Below, piece after piece: positions 19,913 through 28,962 of a stretch of DNA of 64,000 nucleotides. The translations under genes were made by a program, and so were the position numbers. The notes below the pieces were generated by a model. It was not told where the DNA came from, ran no database searches, and saw only the letters and a program-made list of their open reading frames with translations. Positions within the stretch are counted from its first letter, which is position 1. Each line of letters opens with the position of its first letter. Source of the stretch: Macrothele yani (lineage: Eukaryota; Arthropoda; Arachnida; Araneae; Macrothelidae); assembly GCA_039090855.1 (NCBI GenBank), contig CM077002.1, forward strand, positions 80,728,194 to 80,792,193, in the 5' to 3' direction.

Positions 19913-22900
19913 CCACAGGCACATCCATGTATTACGTATTCGAAAGCGTTTCTTTGTACGTAATGAATGTTTTCTGCCGTTAATTGAAGAAACATAAACC
20001 GTCCCTTGTCCCCGAGAGCTGGTGTCAACCGGCTTTCATCTCGACTGTCAACTATTGAAAGTACTTCTTTCCCGGTACGTTGGTTGGATATGCGCCACTA
20101 TTCGGACCTTCCCTGCCACGCCTTCACTACAGCCGCTTTCAAAAAGCAAACAAAGCCTGCTGTTGATTAAATGGTAGCCGCTGTCATCCTCCCGCAAGTA
20201 ACCATTCTCTGTTCAAACTTCAAAAAGTCCTTCCCTTTTCCTATTGTAAAGGCTCCTTATTGGCAAAATGATATGCTTTTACACGCCGTCTATATATATT
20301 TCGTGCCAGTCGATGACGTCACTGCTACGCGCTGTGTGAAACGTCCACTTGTGGAGACAGAGTTGTTCATAATAATAATCTGGCCCATGAATGTATCTAG
20401 TGCCATAGTTTTGAATCTTTTAACTGATACTTAATGAAACATATAAAAATATTAACGTACGGCGTCACATACTTTGGGATCAAATGGATTTGAGAATGGC
20501 GCTTCTGTTAGGTCAGAACGCTTCATTCATCTAACCATAGACTGTATGGCTCCTTAGTTTATCCAGTGAGCAAAGAAAAAGCATTAAAATTACGATAAGA
20601 GAAAAAGAGCCGATTCTAATGTAGTTTCTGTTCATATTGTGCCCGCTGGTTTTATTGTTCTTTTTAATGAGTGTCAAGTAGGATTGGAATACTATTTTAT
20701 TCGAAGGCAGCCCTGGAAGTTGCTGTAAATCTCTGCTTTCTCACCCTGGGTTTTGGGTTATACTAGTAATATTCGAAGATGACGTGTGCCCAGTAAGAGA
20801 AACCAAAACCTGAACCGGGATTGAGTAATGCGGAAATAGCAACGGACTCCTTCAGCTGAAAATATGATAAATGTAAATCACCCGAAAGAGAATGACTTGG
20901 CTTAAAGCTATAAATCGGGTGAGACCTTTTTAAAATATGCTGAAAAACAAAGCATGTGAGGACTAAGTTCCGGTTTCAAAAAAATTAGTTCTTAAATATT
21001 TTAAGCAAGTAAATGGTACAAAAGGTACGAAAACAAAACAAAGGCAATGATTTAAAAGAAGCGACCTTAACGATAAAAAAATAAAAAAAATAAAGAGTTC
21101 ACACTCAGGGAGAAAAAGAGAAAAAGATACTTTGATGCCCATTTCTGATGTCGACAGTGTTTATGTGAATATGTTGAAAGGAGAATTCAGAGCAGAGCAG
21201 GGAGACATATACTCCAGGCATCGCAATAAATTGAGACTCCACGAGTCTTTAATGCTCACTGAAACAAGAACAAAACGCTCTTGCGCGTGCCGAAGTTCGC
21301 AACATCTGCGTCGGAAAGGGTGAATGTCTTCCTGTGTGCTATCACCTGGCACAGGTTCTCTTGAGATGAAGGGCGACTAATGCACGAAGTGAAGAAGGAA
21401 GGAGGAGAACGAGGCGCACCAGGGGAGCGAGAACTCTTTACAAACTTCCGACAATCTACCTGACTGAAGCTTTTGTTTGTTTCTTTCATTTTATTCCCTT
21501 TAAGTATGCTGACTTCGGCACCAAGGAGCTGGGCTCCGGCGTCTTTTGAATAAGAAAAAATAAATCGAAATTACGTTCCACGGACTATCGCTAATCAAAA
21601 GCAGGACATAAATTGAATAAAAAAAGGTGGCCCAGGCTGTAAAGCGTTATTAGACTTTATTAATTATGATAGTAACTCGATAACAACAAACACCGCCCGC
21701 AGACGCTCAGAGGTTTAATTAATTCGAAGAATTTTCAATTTAATTCTGATGCAACTCGTTCTAGTGGAGGAAATATTCTATGCATGACAATGCTGTGATA
21801 CCCCAACAGTATAAACTGTTGCTGAAAACATATTGCCGGAATTATTTTAACGTTGTTTTCTGAACATGCAGTTCTATCATGCTCATCTAAGGACAAGAAA
21901 GAAAGTGATTTCTGCAATGATGTAGTATTATTTCCTTATGAAAAACGAAGTGCGAAACAATATCACACGTCACGTTCATTGTTTCTTGTCTTTTACTTGA
22001 AAAAGGAAGAAGACCACCAAATTTTTTTATCCTCTCTGTCTCTCTCTCTGGGTCTTTTCACGTAAGTCTTGTTTCTGATCAAAGAAACGAATAATCATCA
22101 TCAAGTCCGTTTACCTGTTTACCGAAGCCTTGGTGTGGCGGATAAAATAAAATAATATTTATCCTCTGGATTTAATGTTTAGGGCTTGTAGAGTCACCCA
22201 TGCTGGTTGTGGAGAGAATAGAAAACCCTTGAGGTATATCCTACACAACACCAATATGTCATCCTGGACTCTAACGCGTGTGATTGGCTGGTTCCGCTTT
22301 GTCCTTTCTGACGTTTGGGCGGCAAATTAGGCTCTTATATTTGCATGTTTCTACCCTGACACTAGCTTCCGAAATATTTCAAATAAATCCAAAACACTGC
22401 ATATTGAATTTATTTTTTATGCTTTCATTTGTCACCTAAAACCGAGAGGTCTGTAGTCAGATAGCTTTATCATCATACAAATATTTGTCATATGTAAAAT
22501 CACTGCTATTCTTCTTGCATTTCGCTTCCCCAGAAAAGTTACAAGATCAAAATTCATCTAATTCTCACGTAGAAAAAAGCAGTAAGTTGATTTCCGGAAT
22601 ACTCAAGACATCTTATCGCCGTAACTCTGGTTTCTCTGCGAGTATAAAGACACATGTAGAACTTAATATTTCTATTGCTAAACAAGGGGAGAAAAAAAGG
22701 GGGAAATCCCACGGAAATAATTTAATTTTCAAATTTAGAAAGATGCTCATAACTCTTACTTTCTCTTCATTATGCAAGACGCTTAGACACTTCTACAAAT
22801 ATTCAAAGTCACATTATCGGCTTTGAGTACAAAACAGTAAGAAGATTCAGGAATTTGTGTCATTCGTTTGAAATGTTATGAATCGAGGGAAATTACCGCA

Positions 22901-23394
22901 TTTTACTGGAATAAATATTCATTTCAGATGTTTATTTGTCATCACATTTACAATTAAGCTCGGGAAAAGTAAGATATGCTTACCTTTGCACGAATCGGAG
23001 AGAAAATTTTGAGGATTTTTTAAAAAATAACAAGGGATTACAAAATATCAGGTGAGGACATAAGGGACCAAGGAAGTATCATGCGAGCAAATGTGTATAT
23101 GATGAATTCGCCATGCTGGTGAAAAAGTTTATTGCGCTCGGTAATAATGATTTTAATGATAATAATAATCAGAAGAAAAAGAACCTCTCATGAAACAAAA
23201 ACTTGGAGTAATGAGCTGCGGTACTTGGGCGTTTCAACGGATCGAAGTCCTATGATAGTGTAAAGATTGTTATCAAAAGTGCAATATGAGTAGTACAGAT
23301 CTTTACTGAGAGGTCACACTAGGAGTAACTCTTCTCTGTAATGTAATATAGCTCGTGTACGGAGAAAAAGAAGAGACAACGGATCTGACTTTTT
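19913..23394. other. Long unassigned region
   Basis: About 3.5 kb with no recognisable gene. Open frames are short and lack codon structure. Simple features only: CT-rich stretches near 22036-22050, (AATAAT)n near 23158, and small TAT/AT runs. If a host exon is hidden here I cannot support it from sequence alone. Confidence 0.4.
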
Positions 23395-23640
23395 TATGGG
23401 GTACCCCCGAGGCCTGTTGCTAATTTAGGGTTCCTGGCTCTAAGAAAAGGACAAGGCCGGCGCCGTAGGACAGAACACGACCTGTATCTCATCCGGGACT
23501 CGGGATCGGACACAGCTAGGAAGATTAACTAGAACCCCGGGCCTCTGACCATTCGGACCCTGGGACTGCCGGATAAAAAGTGAAATACAGGCCAGGACCA
23601 TAGCTGATAAATTCCAGAGAAGGCCACTATTAATACAGGA
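23395..23640. other. GC-rich island, possible SINE relic
   Basis: A sharply GC-richer 200-bp block in AT-rich surroundings, with words such as ATCCGGGACTCGGGATC and CCCGGGCCTCTGACC. On the minus strand GGTTCTAGTTA could be a decayed pol III B box and TGGTCAGAGG an A box, but the fit is poor. Confidence 0.25.
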
Positions 23641-23754
23641 GAGGCTAGAAAGGTTTTACTTATTTCGTTGCATTGTTTTTAATCTATAATTATTTATTAA
23701 AAACAATAAGCACAGAAATATTATTTTATGATGTTATATAGATTTATATAGATA

Positions 23755-24420
23755 TCATCAGCACCAGCCATTATCAATCTACTCCTACATGGTCTCACCA
23801 AGTCTCTTCCACAATTCTCTGTCCTGAGCCACTCTCTATAATGTGACTTCAAATTTCATCAACTTCTGGGTTTTTTTCTGTGCCATGGTATCCAGTCTAA
23901 CATTTGAGTTATTGTAGCAATATGTCCAAGTCGTTGACATTTTAGGGTCTTTACTTTGACCATGATGTCATCAACTCTTGCCATTTTTCTGACCCATGAG
24001 TTTCTCTACTTATTTTCATTCGTACAGGAACTCGTGGTTACACAAAGCATGAACTTCTCCATACTTCTTTGAGCAGACTGCAACCTCTGTCTGCCTGTTT
24101 TAGTAAAGGCGTATGTTCCTGATCATAAGTAAGAACTGGAAATATAATATTCTTTTGAAACAATGATAAATCGTTCTCGAAAAAGTACTGTCTCTTCAGA
24201 AAACTCTCCAACCAAGGTTTTTAAGACTACAAATTGATCTACCAACTGTATTACTTTGTTTTAATCAAGCTTCCATAAAAAAGCTGCAGTTGCCTTAAAA
24301 CTTTGAATTTCCATATTAATGATACGACGGACATGATATTGAATCAGTTGATTTACGGGATTTTCCTGCCAGTCAGATCGATGTGTAATTATTTAAGTCT
24401 GATTGAATTCTTCTCCGTTA
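23755..24420 (-). pseudogene. Old RTE LINE fragment
   Basis: This is the same 3' region as the LINE at 12.3 kb but heavily diverged. It starts at CATCAGCACCAGCCATTATC (compare CATTATCAATCCACTGC) and retains readable stretches equivalent to the C-terminal GHTARRTDHRW and WIRKMTRVED blocks. Multiple indels and stops are present. The orientation matches the minus copy. Confidence 0.65.
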
Positions 24421-24479
24421 ATATTTTTTTTTCAAAAACGCCATGTGCTTATCATTACTACGTGCCTTGAGTATTTCTT

Positions 24480-24780
24480 AGGGAAGGCTCAAATGTTTTT
24501 CAGAGGAAGCTGAGCCTCCCCTTGTGGCCCGCGAGAGCCGCACTAGGTGTTAGCACTTGCGAGAGCCGGACTAGGGTCAGCGAGAGCCGCACTAAGTGTT
24601 AGCATTTGTGCATTAGACGAAAAAATGGGTTACAGGGAACAGTCACTACTGCAGGGCAACCGCTGCAGGGTTTTGTTTCTAGTTGGTTTTAAGCTTTTCT
24701 GGTGTTGTGCTGCTACAGCCTGCAAAACATCTAGACAAACTACTGTTGCGGAAAGAAAGGTATAGAAACGCGCAACAAAA
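24480..24780. repeat. GC-rich block with a threefold short repeat
   Basis: GCGAGAGCCGCACTA-GGTGTTAGCA-type words occur three times: near 24531, 24560 (shortened, GGACTAGGGT) and 24580. The plus-strand frame 24547-24765 overlaps these and is probably not a gene. The family is unknown to me. Confidence 0.4.
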
Positions 24781-26232
24781 TAATAATACAGTTCTTTTTT
24801 GAATCAAATCCGTTTGTTAGAGGATATTAAAACAGAACGTTTGAAACTTCAAAAATTTGGGAAAAGAAATATCCAAATTTATTATCGAAGAACAACGGTG
24901 ACTGAACAGAGACGATATTAAACCAAAAGTAAAATGTTCATAGACGTTGAACTTCAAGAATTCACAAGACAATCTGAAGCCGCAGGACATGCCCCGAGAT
25001 ATACTCAAGGAATGAAGAAACAAGAATGGAAAGCGTAAATGCAAAAATGCTAAATGAATTTTCGAGAAACAATCATTTGATTAGAAGGAAAAAGTAAATA
25101 AAGGGAAAATCTTGCAATTGACGAGCAAGATAATCGATCGATAAAAACTGCCAGCGCTAAAACGAAAACGAAGATAAAGAATTGCTGAAATATTACTGGA
25201 CATAAATTCAGGTATTATTGCAATGAATACAACTGCTGTAGAAACAAACTAAATAATATACAAAACTGCTACAATAGCAAATCGAAAATTATATATATTT
25301 GGTATTTTGTTTTTACGAAAAATAAAAAATAAAAAATACCATACTGAAATGGGATTTTTGATTACAAGCTAAATTCAATAAATTGTTGTCTGGGTTATTG
25401 GGTTATTAGTCTAAATCATTTGTATGCAGGCGGTATAAAGGATAAAAAGCTCATGATGAATCTAAAGAACTGCTATAGTTAGACAGCAAAATAAATATAG
25501 GTGTTTCTGAAGAATAAAAACAAGGTAAACTTGCAAGTTCAAAGTAAATCGCTTGGCTCGAATTATCAACAGAAAAAAAACCTGTAGTTTATAAGTAATC
25601 AGAATGGTTCTTTTATAAAAAAAATGGGCGAACCGTCTGAACCACGCATCTTCACTCTGGAGCAGATAAAGCAGTTTCGTTCTTGAGAAAACATTTAGCT
25701 AATCCTAAAACATGATAAAAATGTGAAGCGAAAAACATTTTAAATTCAAAAAGATGTGCTACTTTATAAAAACAACAAATTTGGTATAAAAGCAAAAAAA
25801 AAAGAAAAAAAGTTAATACAGTGCTCTATTATAACAGCATAAACGTCTGACAGGCTTCATTTCACGTTTAGCGCTGTAACTTTGACTCTCTTCTAATTTT
25901 TAAGTTAATGAATCAATAACAAGAAGAAATCTTCTCTTATGAAAGACAAAGCAGAGAAAGATGTGGCAAAAAAGTGACCAATAGTATGCGTGTCAACAGT
26001 TCTCAAGTTCTTCAGAAGAATTATAGTTAATTCAATTCATGCTGCCTTGTAAAGAAATCCTCTTTGCCCCATTGAGACAGAAAGAACCTTTAAATTTCAA
26101 GAACAAAAGGCGGGTTTCTTATTATGATTTTAGCAACCAAAAATAAAATAAAAAATACACGTATACTTGCTGTTTGGGTAAAAATAATATTTAATTCCCT
26201 ACTACGCTTTTGGGCTGCCAAGTGTGTAAACA
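24781..26232. other. AT-rich non-coding stretch
   Basis: About 1.4 kb of A-rich sequence with many homopolymer runs. No gene, repeat family or terminal repeat is seen before the TA target site of the Tc1-like element. Confidence 0.5.
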
Positions 26233-26234
26233 TA

Positions 26235-27665
26235 CACTGGCGGAAAGTGAAAAAAGAACAACAAGAAGGAGACGTCTGATACAAACGAAATTTGTACAGC
26301 ATAATAACGGAATTCAGAGGATAACGTGATCAAAATATTATGGCAAAATACAGCTGAACTTGCTGGTAAACTGAAAAATAACATTTCCATGTAACATGGT
26401 TAGTACGAGGTTGAACCGCCATGAACTGCATCACACTGTGTAATTCTGGCATGGAGTCTGCCGTACAGATGTTGGATGTAAGTTTGGGGTATTGAGTTCC
26501 AAGCATCCTCAACCTGGACGCGTAAATCGCGGATGGTCGTGGCTGGCCGTGGAGACCGGATAAGTCGTTGTCCCATAAAATCCCACACGTGCTCAATGGG
26601 GGACAAATCCGGTGAACATGCAGGCCATGGAAGTTGTCTCACACCCTGAAGGGCATGTTGCGTTGCACGTGCCGTGTGTGGGCGTACGTTATCTTGCTGG
26701 AAAACACCACGATGAACCGACCTTACAAATGGCACAACAACGGGCTGAATGATGTTGTTGATGTAGGAGGTGCTGTTTAACGTACCCGGTACAAACACTA
26801 GTTGTGTACGGGAGCGATAGCTGATCGCTCCCCACACCAGGAGACCAGGTATAGGCCCCGTGTGTCGCTGGAGGATGCATAAAGGGTGGAGGCGCTCCCC
26901 TGTGCGTCTAGGAACACGCATACGGCCATCGGAGGCTCCCAAGCAGAATCTGCTTTCATCGCTGAACACGACAGATCGCCATTGCGTTCTCCAGTGCAGA
27001 CGTTGGCGATACCACTGCAGCCGTTCCTGATGGTGGGCTGGAGTCAGAGGTACACATGCCAGAGGCACACGTGCACGTAGTCCTGCATCCAGTAAACGAT
27101 TGCGGATTGTTCGCACAGTCACCTCAGGTGCAACGGCAGCTCGGATTTGCGTCGCAGTGAATGTTCTGCTTGATAATGCCGCTCTTCTTATGCGTCGATC
27201 TGTCCGCTCATCCGTCCGTCTGTGACTCCCGGTTCCACGTGTTCTCGTGTGGGAATGTTCCTCGGACCATCTACGCCACCATCGTACCACCACCGATACG
27301 TCCCGTCCAATTCGCTCCGCAATACGACAATATGACCACCAGGCCTCACGGAGTCCGACTAGACGACATCGCTCAAAGTCCGATAACTGCTGAAATCGTA
27401 CACGCCTTCCATGTCCAGGCATTGCAGCTTCTTCAGGGTCTTCGCACGTGTTCGTACGCCGAGGACTGATTACATTCACTTCGCCGTACTCCTTAAATAC
27501 CACCGGCGATAATTTGCATATTATGCCGTGCTGTGGCGTAAGCGCTCACCGGTTGGACCCGAAATTAACATCCCACCTACGTAAACTCGACCCCATTAAC
27601 ATATGTAAATTTCATGATCGTCTGCCGATTCCTTCTTGGTGTTCTTTTTTCACTTTCCGCAAGTG
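26235..27665 (-). mobile_element. Complete Tc1-like DNA transposon (1,431 bp)
   Basis: Bounded by TA at 26233-26234 and 27666-27667. The ends are inverted repeats of about 35 bp, CACTGGCGGAAAGTGAAAAA at the left and the complement of TTTTTCACTTTCCGCAAGTG at the right, with only a few mismatches. One intact transposase lies on the minus strand. The terminal CACTxxxGGAAAGTG pattern with TA duplication is typical of Tc1/mariner cut-and-paste elements. Confidence 0.9.
26400..27503 (-). CDS. Intact Tc1-like transposase
   Basis: 367 codons. The ATG at 27422 (MPGHGRRVRFQQLSDF, residue 28) gives a 340-residue protein, the usual Tc1 size, and is the better start. An N-terminal paired-type helix-turn-helix (residues ~36-105 of the long frame) precedes the catalytic core. 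The acidic triad is Asp182 (VVFSDESRF), Asp271 (FQQDNVRPH) and Glu304 (SPDLSPIEHVW). The second Asp and the Glu are separated by 32 residues, shorter than the classical 34 of Tc1. The protein ends at CDAVHGGSTSY, a common C-terminus for this group. With both ends and both TA sites intact, this is a plausible autonomous element. It excises and reinserts DNA at TA sites in the nucleus. Confidence 0.9.
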   Translation of the reverse strand: MVFKEYGEVNVISPRRTNTCEDPEEAAMPGHGRRVRFQQLSDFERCRLVGLREAWWSYCRIAERIGRDVSVVVRWWRRWSEEHSHTRTRGTGSHRRTDERTDRRIRRAALSSRTFTATQIRAAVAPEVTVRTIRNRLLDAGLRARVPLACVPLTPAHHQERLQWYRQRLHWRTQWRSVVFSDESRFCLGASDGRMRVPRRTGERLHPLCILQRHTGPIPGLLVWGAISYRSRTQLVFVPGTLNSTSYINNIIQPVVVPFVRSVHRGVFQQDNVRPHTARATQHALQGVRQLPWPACSPDLSPIEHVWDFMGQRLIRSPRPATTIRDLRVQVEDAWNSIPQTYIQHLYGRLHARITQCDAVHGGSTSY

Positions 27666-27667
27666 TA

Positions 27668-28365
27668 TAAAGAGTTCATGGATTCCTTAAAGTGCAGAAT
27701 CTGTTGCAAGCTACCATTACGTAATGGGAGACATATTTAATTGTAAACGAAGAAGATCTCGGCTAAATCAGTGTTTCAAGTAAATTATTCTCGTTTTTAC
27801 GTTTTTTCTTTCAAGGGTCCCACTAAAAACAATTCAAAAATTAAAGAAAAAAAAAGAAACAACAGTCGTGCGGTGTAAGATACTAAAACAGGAAAGAAAA
27901 ATGGTGCAAATATGCCTGGATGATTTGACGGTATGCGAACAATCATTAAGTGAAACCAAGTCTCCCTTTAATATCGTCTAAATTTTCAGTGAAAGTATGT
28001 CGGTGGAATTTGGATTTGTTAAATGTGTCGTTCTTTTTCTTTAAAAAAGAAAAAAAAAACCTCTCTCATTCTGAAAAAATTCAGTTTGCGGATGAAAATA
28101 TCATTTAAAGCTGGACGTCAGGCACAAATTACGAATACCAAAATATGCATTAATACCCCGATATTTTACACGCACAGGTTAAAAAAGTACTTGCCTAGAA
28201 CGCTTTAAAAATATTCAATCAAAATTTTGGTTTCAAATATGAGCATCTATAACACCACCTGAGCCATTCTGGTGTTTTGATAAGCATTTGATATTATCAA
28301 CTGAAGTTAACTCGGGCGTACTGGATTCCAAATCAAGCAACTCATAATGTTGCACTATATGTTAC
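27668..28365. other. Non-coding spacer
   Basis: A- and T-rich with runs such as AAAAAAGAAAAAAAAAACC near 28043. No gene or named repeat. Confidence 0.5.
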
Positions 28366-28369
28366 ATCC

Positions 28370-28532
28370 TATAACGAAGTAAATTTCTCCGTCATTTTTG
28401 TCCACGCCGGGGCTCGAACCCGGGTCCCCTCATTCCGGAATAAGTCACTCTACCAATTGAGCTACGCGGACGTTCGTAACCGCTGCTATCTGCCTTTATG
28501 TCGTGTGCGTCCTGCTGGGCTGGCACGTCACA
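28370..28532 (-). repeat. 3' LTR of the TRIM-like element
   Basis: The left-hand repeat on the plus strand, which is the 3' LTR for the minus-strand element. It runs from TATAACGAAG to GTCACA. It differs from the 5' LTR mostly in the variable arm of the tRNA-like part and near TCGTAACC/TCGTTATC. Confidence 0.85.
28400..28471 (-). ncRNA. tRNA-like sequence, copy 1 (in 3' LTR)
   Basis: 72 nt. The acceptor halves GTCCGCG and CGTGGAC pair fully with one G-U. The D arm is GCTC/GAGT with A-box TAGCTCAATTGG. The T arm is GGGTTCGAGCCC with the B box. The anticodon arm is unusual: CTTATTCCGGAATGAG has 5 pairs with a 6-nt loop, so a normal 7-nt anticodon loop is not formed. I therefore call it tRNA-like, not a working tRNA. 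The loop TTCCGGA recalls tRNA-Arg(CCG). It probably supplies an internal pol III promoter. Confidence 0.7.
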
Positions 28533-28546
28533 TCTCCCCCTCCCCC
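28533..28546 (-). promoter_or_regulatory. Polypurine tract of the TRIM-like element
   Basis: On the minus strand GGGGGAGGGGGAGA abuts the TGTGACG start of the 3' LTR. This is the expected site for plus-strand DNA priming in LTR retroelements. Confidence 0.8.
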
Positions 28547-28718
28547 GAAAGAGGGCCGGGGGCATGGCCCACGTGTCAGCCGTGACCATGAATCGTTGCA
28601 GGCAGCCATCCGTTGTAGAACATACTTGAGAGCTCCCAGTAAACCTAGTGTGTGGAATGCAACGTCACACACATTTATTTTTCGAAGTGCTGAAGAAGGG
28701 ATTCTCTTATTTTTCCTA

Positions 28719-28755
28719 TCTCCCGGTGTGGAAAGAACATCACACCATTGGGAGA
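28719..28755 (-). other. Conserved RNA hairpin downstream of the primer binding site
   Basis: TCTCC/GGAGA and GGTGTG/CACACC form two stacked stems around an ~11-nt loop. The partial copy at 55165-55202 keeps GGTGTG/CACACC and changes the outer stem to TCTCG/CGAGA, a compensatory C-G to G-C swap. The position resembles that of retroviral packaging or dimerisation structures. Confidence 0.6.
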
Positions 28756-28781
28756 TCTTGAACGGCCGGGTCATCCGGAAA

Positions 28782-28793
28782 GTTCGGGCGCCA
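28782..28793 (-). promoter_or_regulatory. Primer binding site, tRNA-Lys type
   Basis: Plus-strand GTTCGGGCGCCA equals the last 12 nt of animal tRNA-Lys including CCA. On the element's sense strand it is TGGCGCCCGAAC, one base inside the 5' LTR. The same 12 nt occur at 55229-55240 in the second copy. Confidence 0.8.
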
Positions 28794-28794
28794 T

Positions 28795-28958
28795 TATAAC
28801 GAAGTAAATTTCTCAGTCATTTTTGGTCCACGCCGGGATTCGAACCCGAGTCCAATTATTCCGGAATAAGTCACTCTACCAATTGAGCTACGCGGACGTT
28901 CGTTATCGCTGCTATCTGCTTTTATGTCGTGTGCTTCCTGCGGGGCAGGCACGTCACA
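28795..28958 (-). repeat. 5' LTR of the TRIM-like element
   Basis: The right-hand direct repeat, TATAACGAAG to GTCACA on the plus strand. It is followed by the second ATCC target duplication at 28959-28962. Confidence 0.85.
28826..28897 (-). ncRNA. tRNA-like sequence, copy 2 (in 5' LTR)
   Basis: 72 nt with the same architecture: acceptor GTCCGCG/CGTGGAC, A-box TAGCTCAATTGG and B-box GGTTCGAATCC. The centre is the perfect palindrome CTTATTCCGGAATAA(T). Because it lies in the 5' LTR, pol III transcription starting here would run through the LTR into the core. Confidence 0.7.
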
Positions 28959-28962
28959 ATCC

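Larger units (their letters stand above)
28370..28958 (-). mobile_element. Non-autonomous LTR retroelement (TRIM-like) with tRNA-like sequence in each LTR
   Basis: Two direct repeats, 28370-28532 (163 bp) and 28795-28958 (164 bp), about 90% alike by eye, flank a 262-bp core. Target duplication ATCC is present at 28366-28369 and 28959-28962. Read on the minus strand, the LTR begins TGTGACGTGCC and ends CTTCGTTATA. One base later the core starts with TGGCGCCCGAAC, the complement of the 3' end of tRNA-Lys. The core ends in the purine tract GGGGGAGGGGGAGA abutting the 3' LTR. There is no coding capacity. The LTR includes a 72-nt tRNA-like sequence. The size and layout are those of a terminal-repeat retrotransposon in miniature, mobilised in trans by an unseen LTR element. 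Confidence 0.85.

Noticed and set aside
24547..24765. Alanine-rich small protein
   Set aside because: It mostly translates the threefold repeat, with no domain or splice context.
28400..28471. Functional tRNA-Arg(CCG) gene
   Set aside because: The acceptor, D and T arms fit, but the anticodon arm gives a 6-nt loop. The sequence also recurs in both LTRs of a retroelement, so it is tRNA-like and not a host tRNA gene.
28503..28799. Open frame between the two LTRs
   Set aside because: It spans the polypurine tract, hairpin and primer binding site, has no family likeness and is not preserved in the 55-kb copy.
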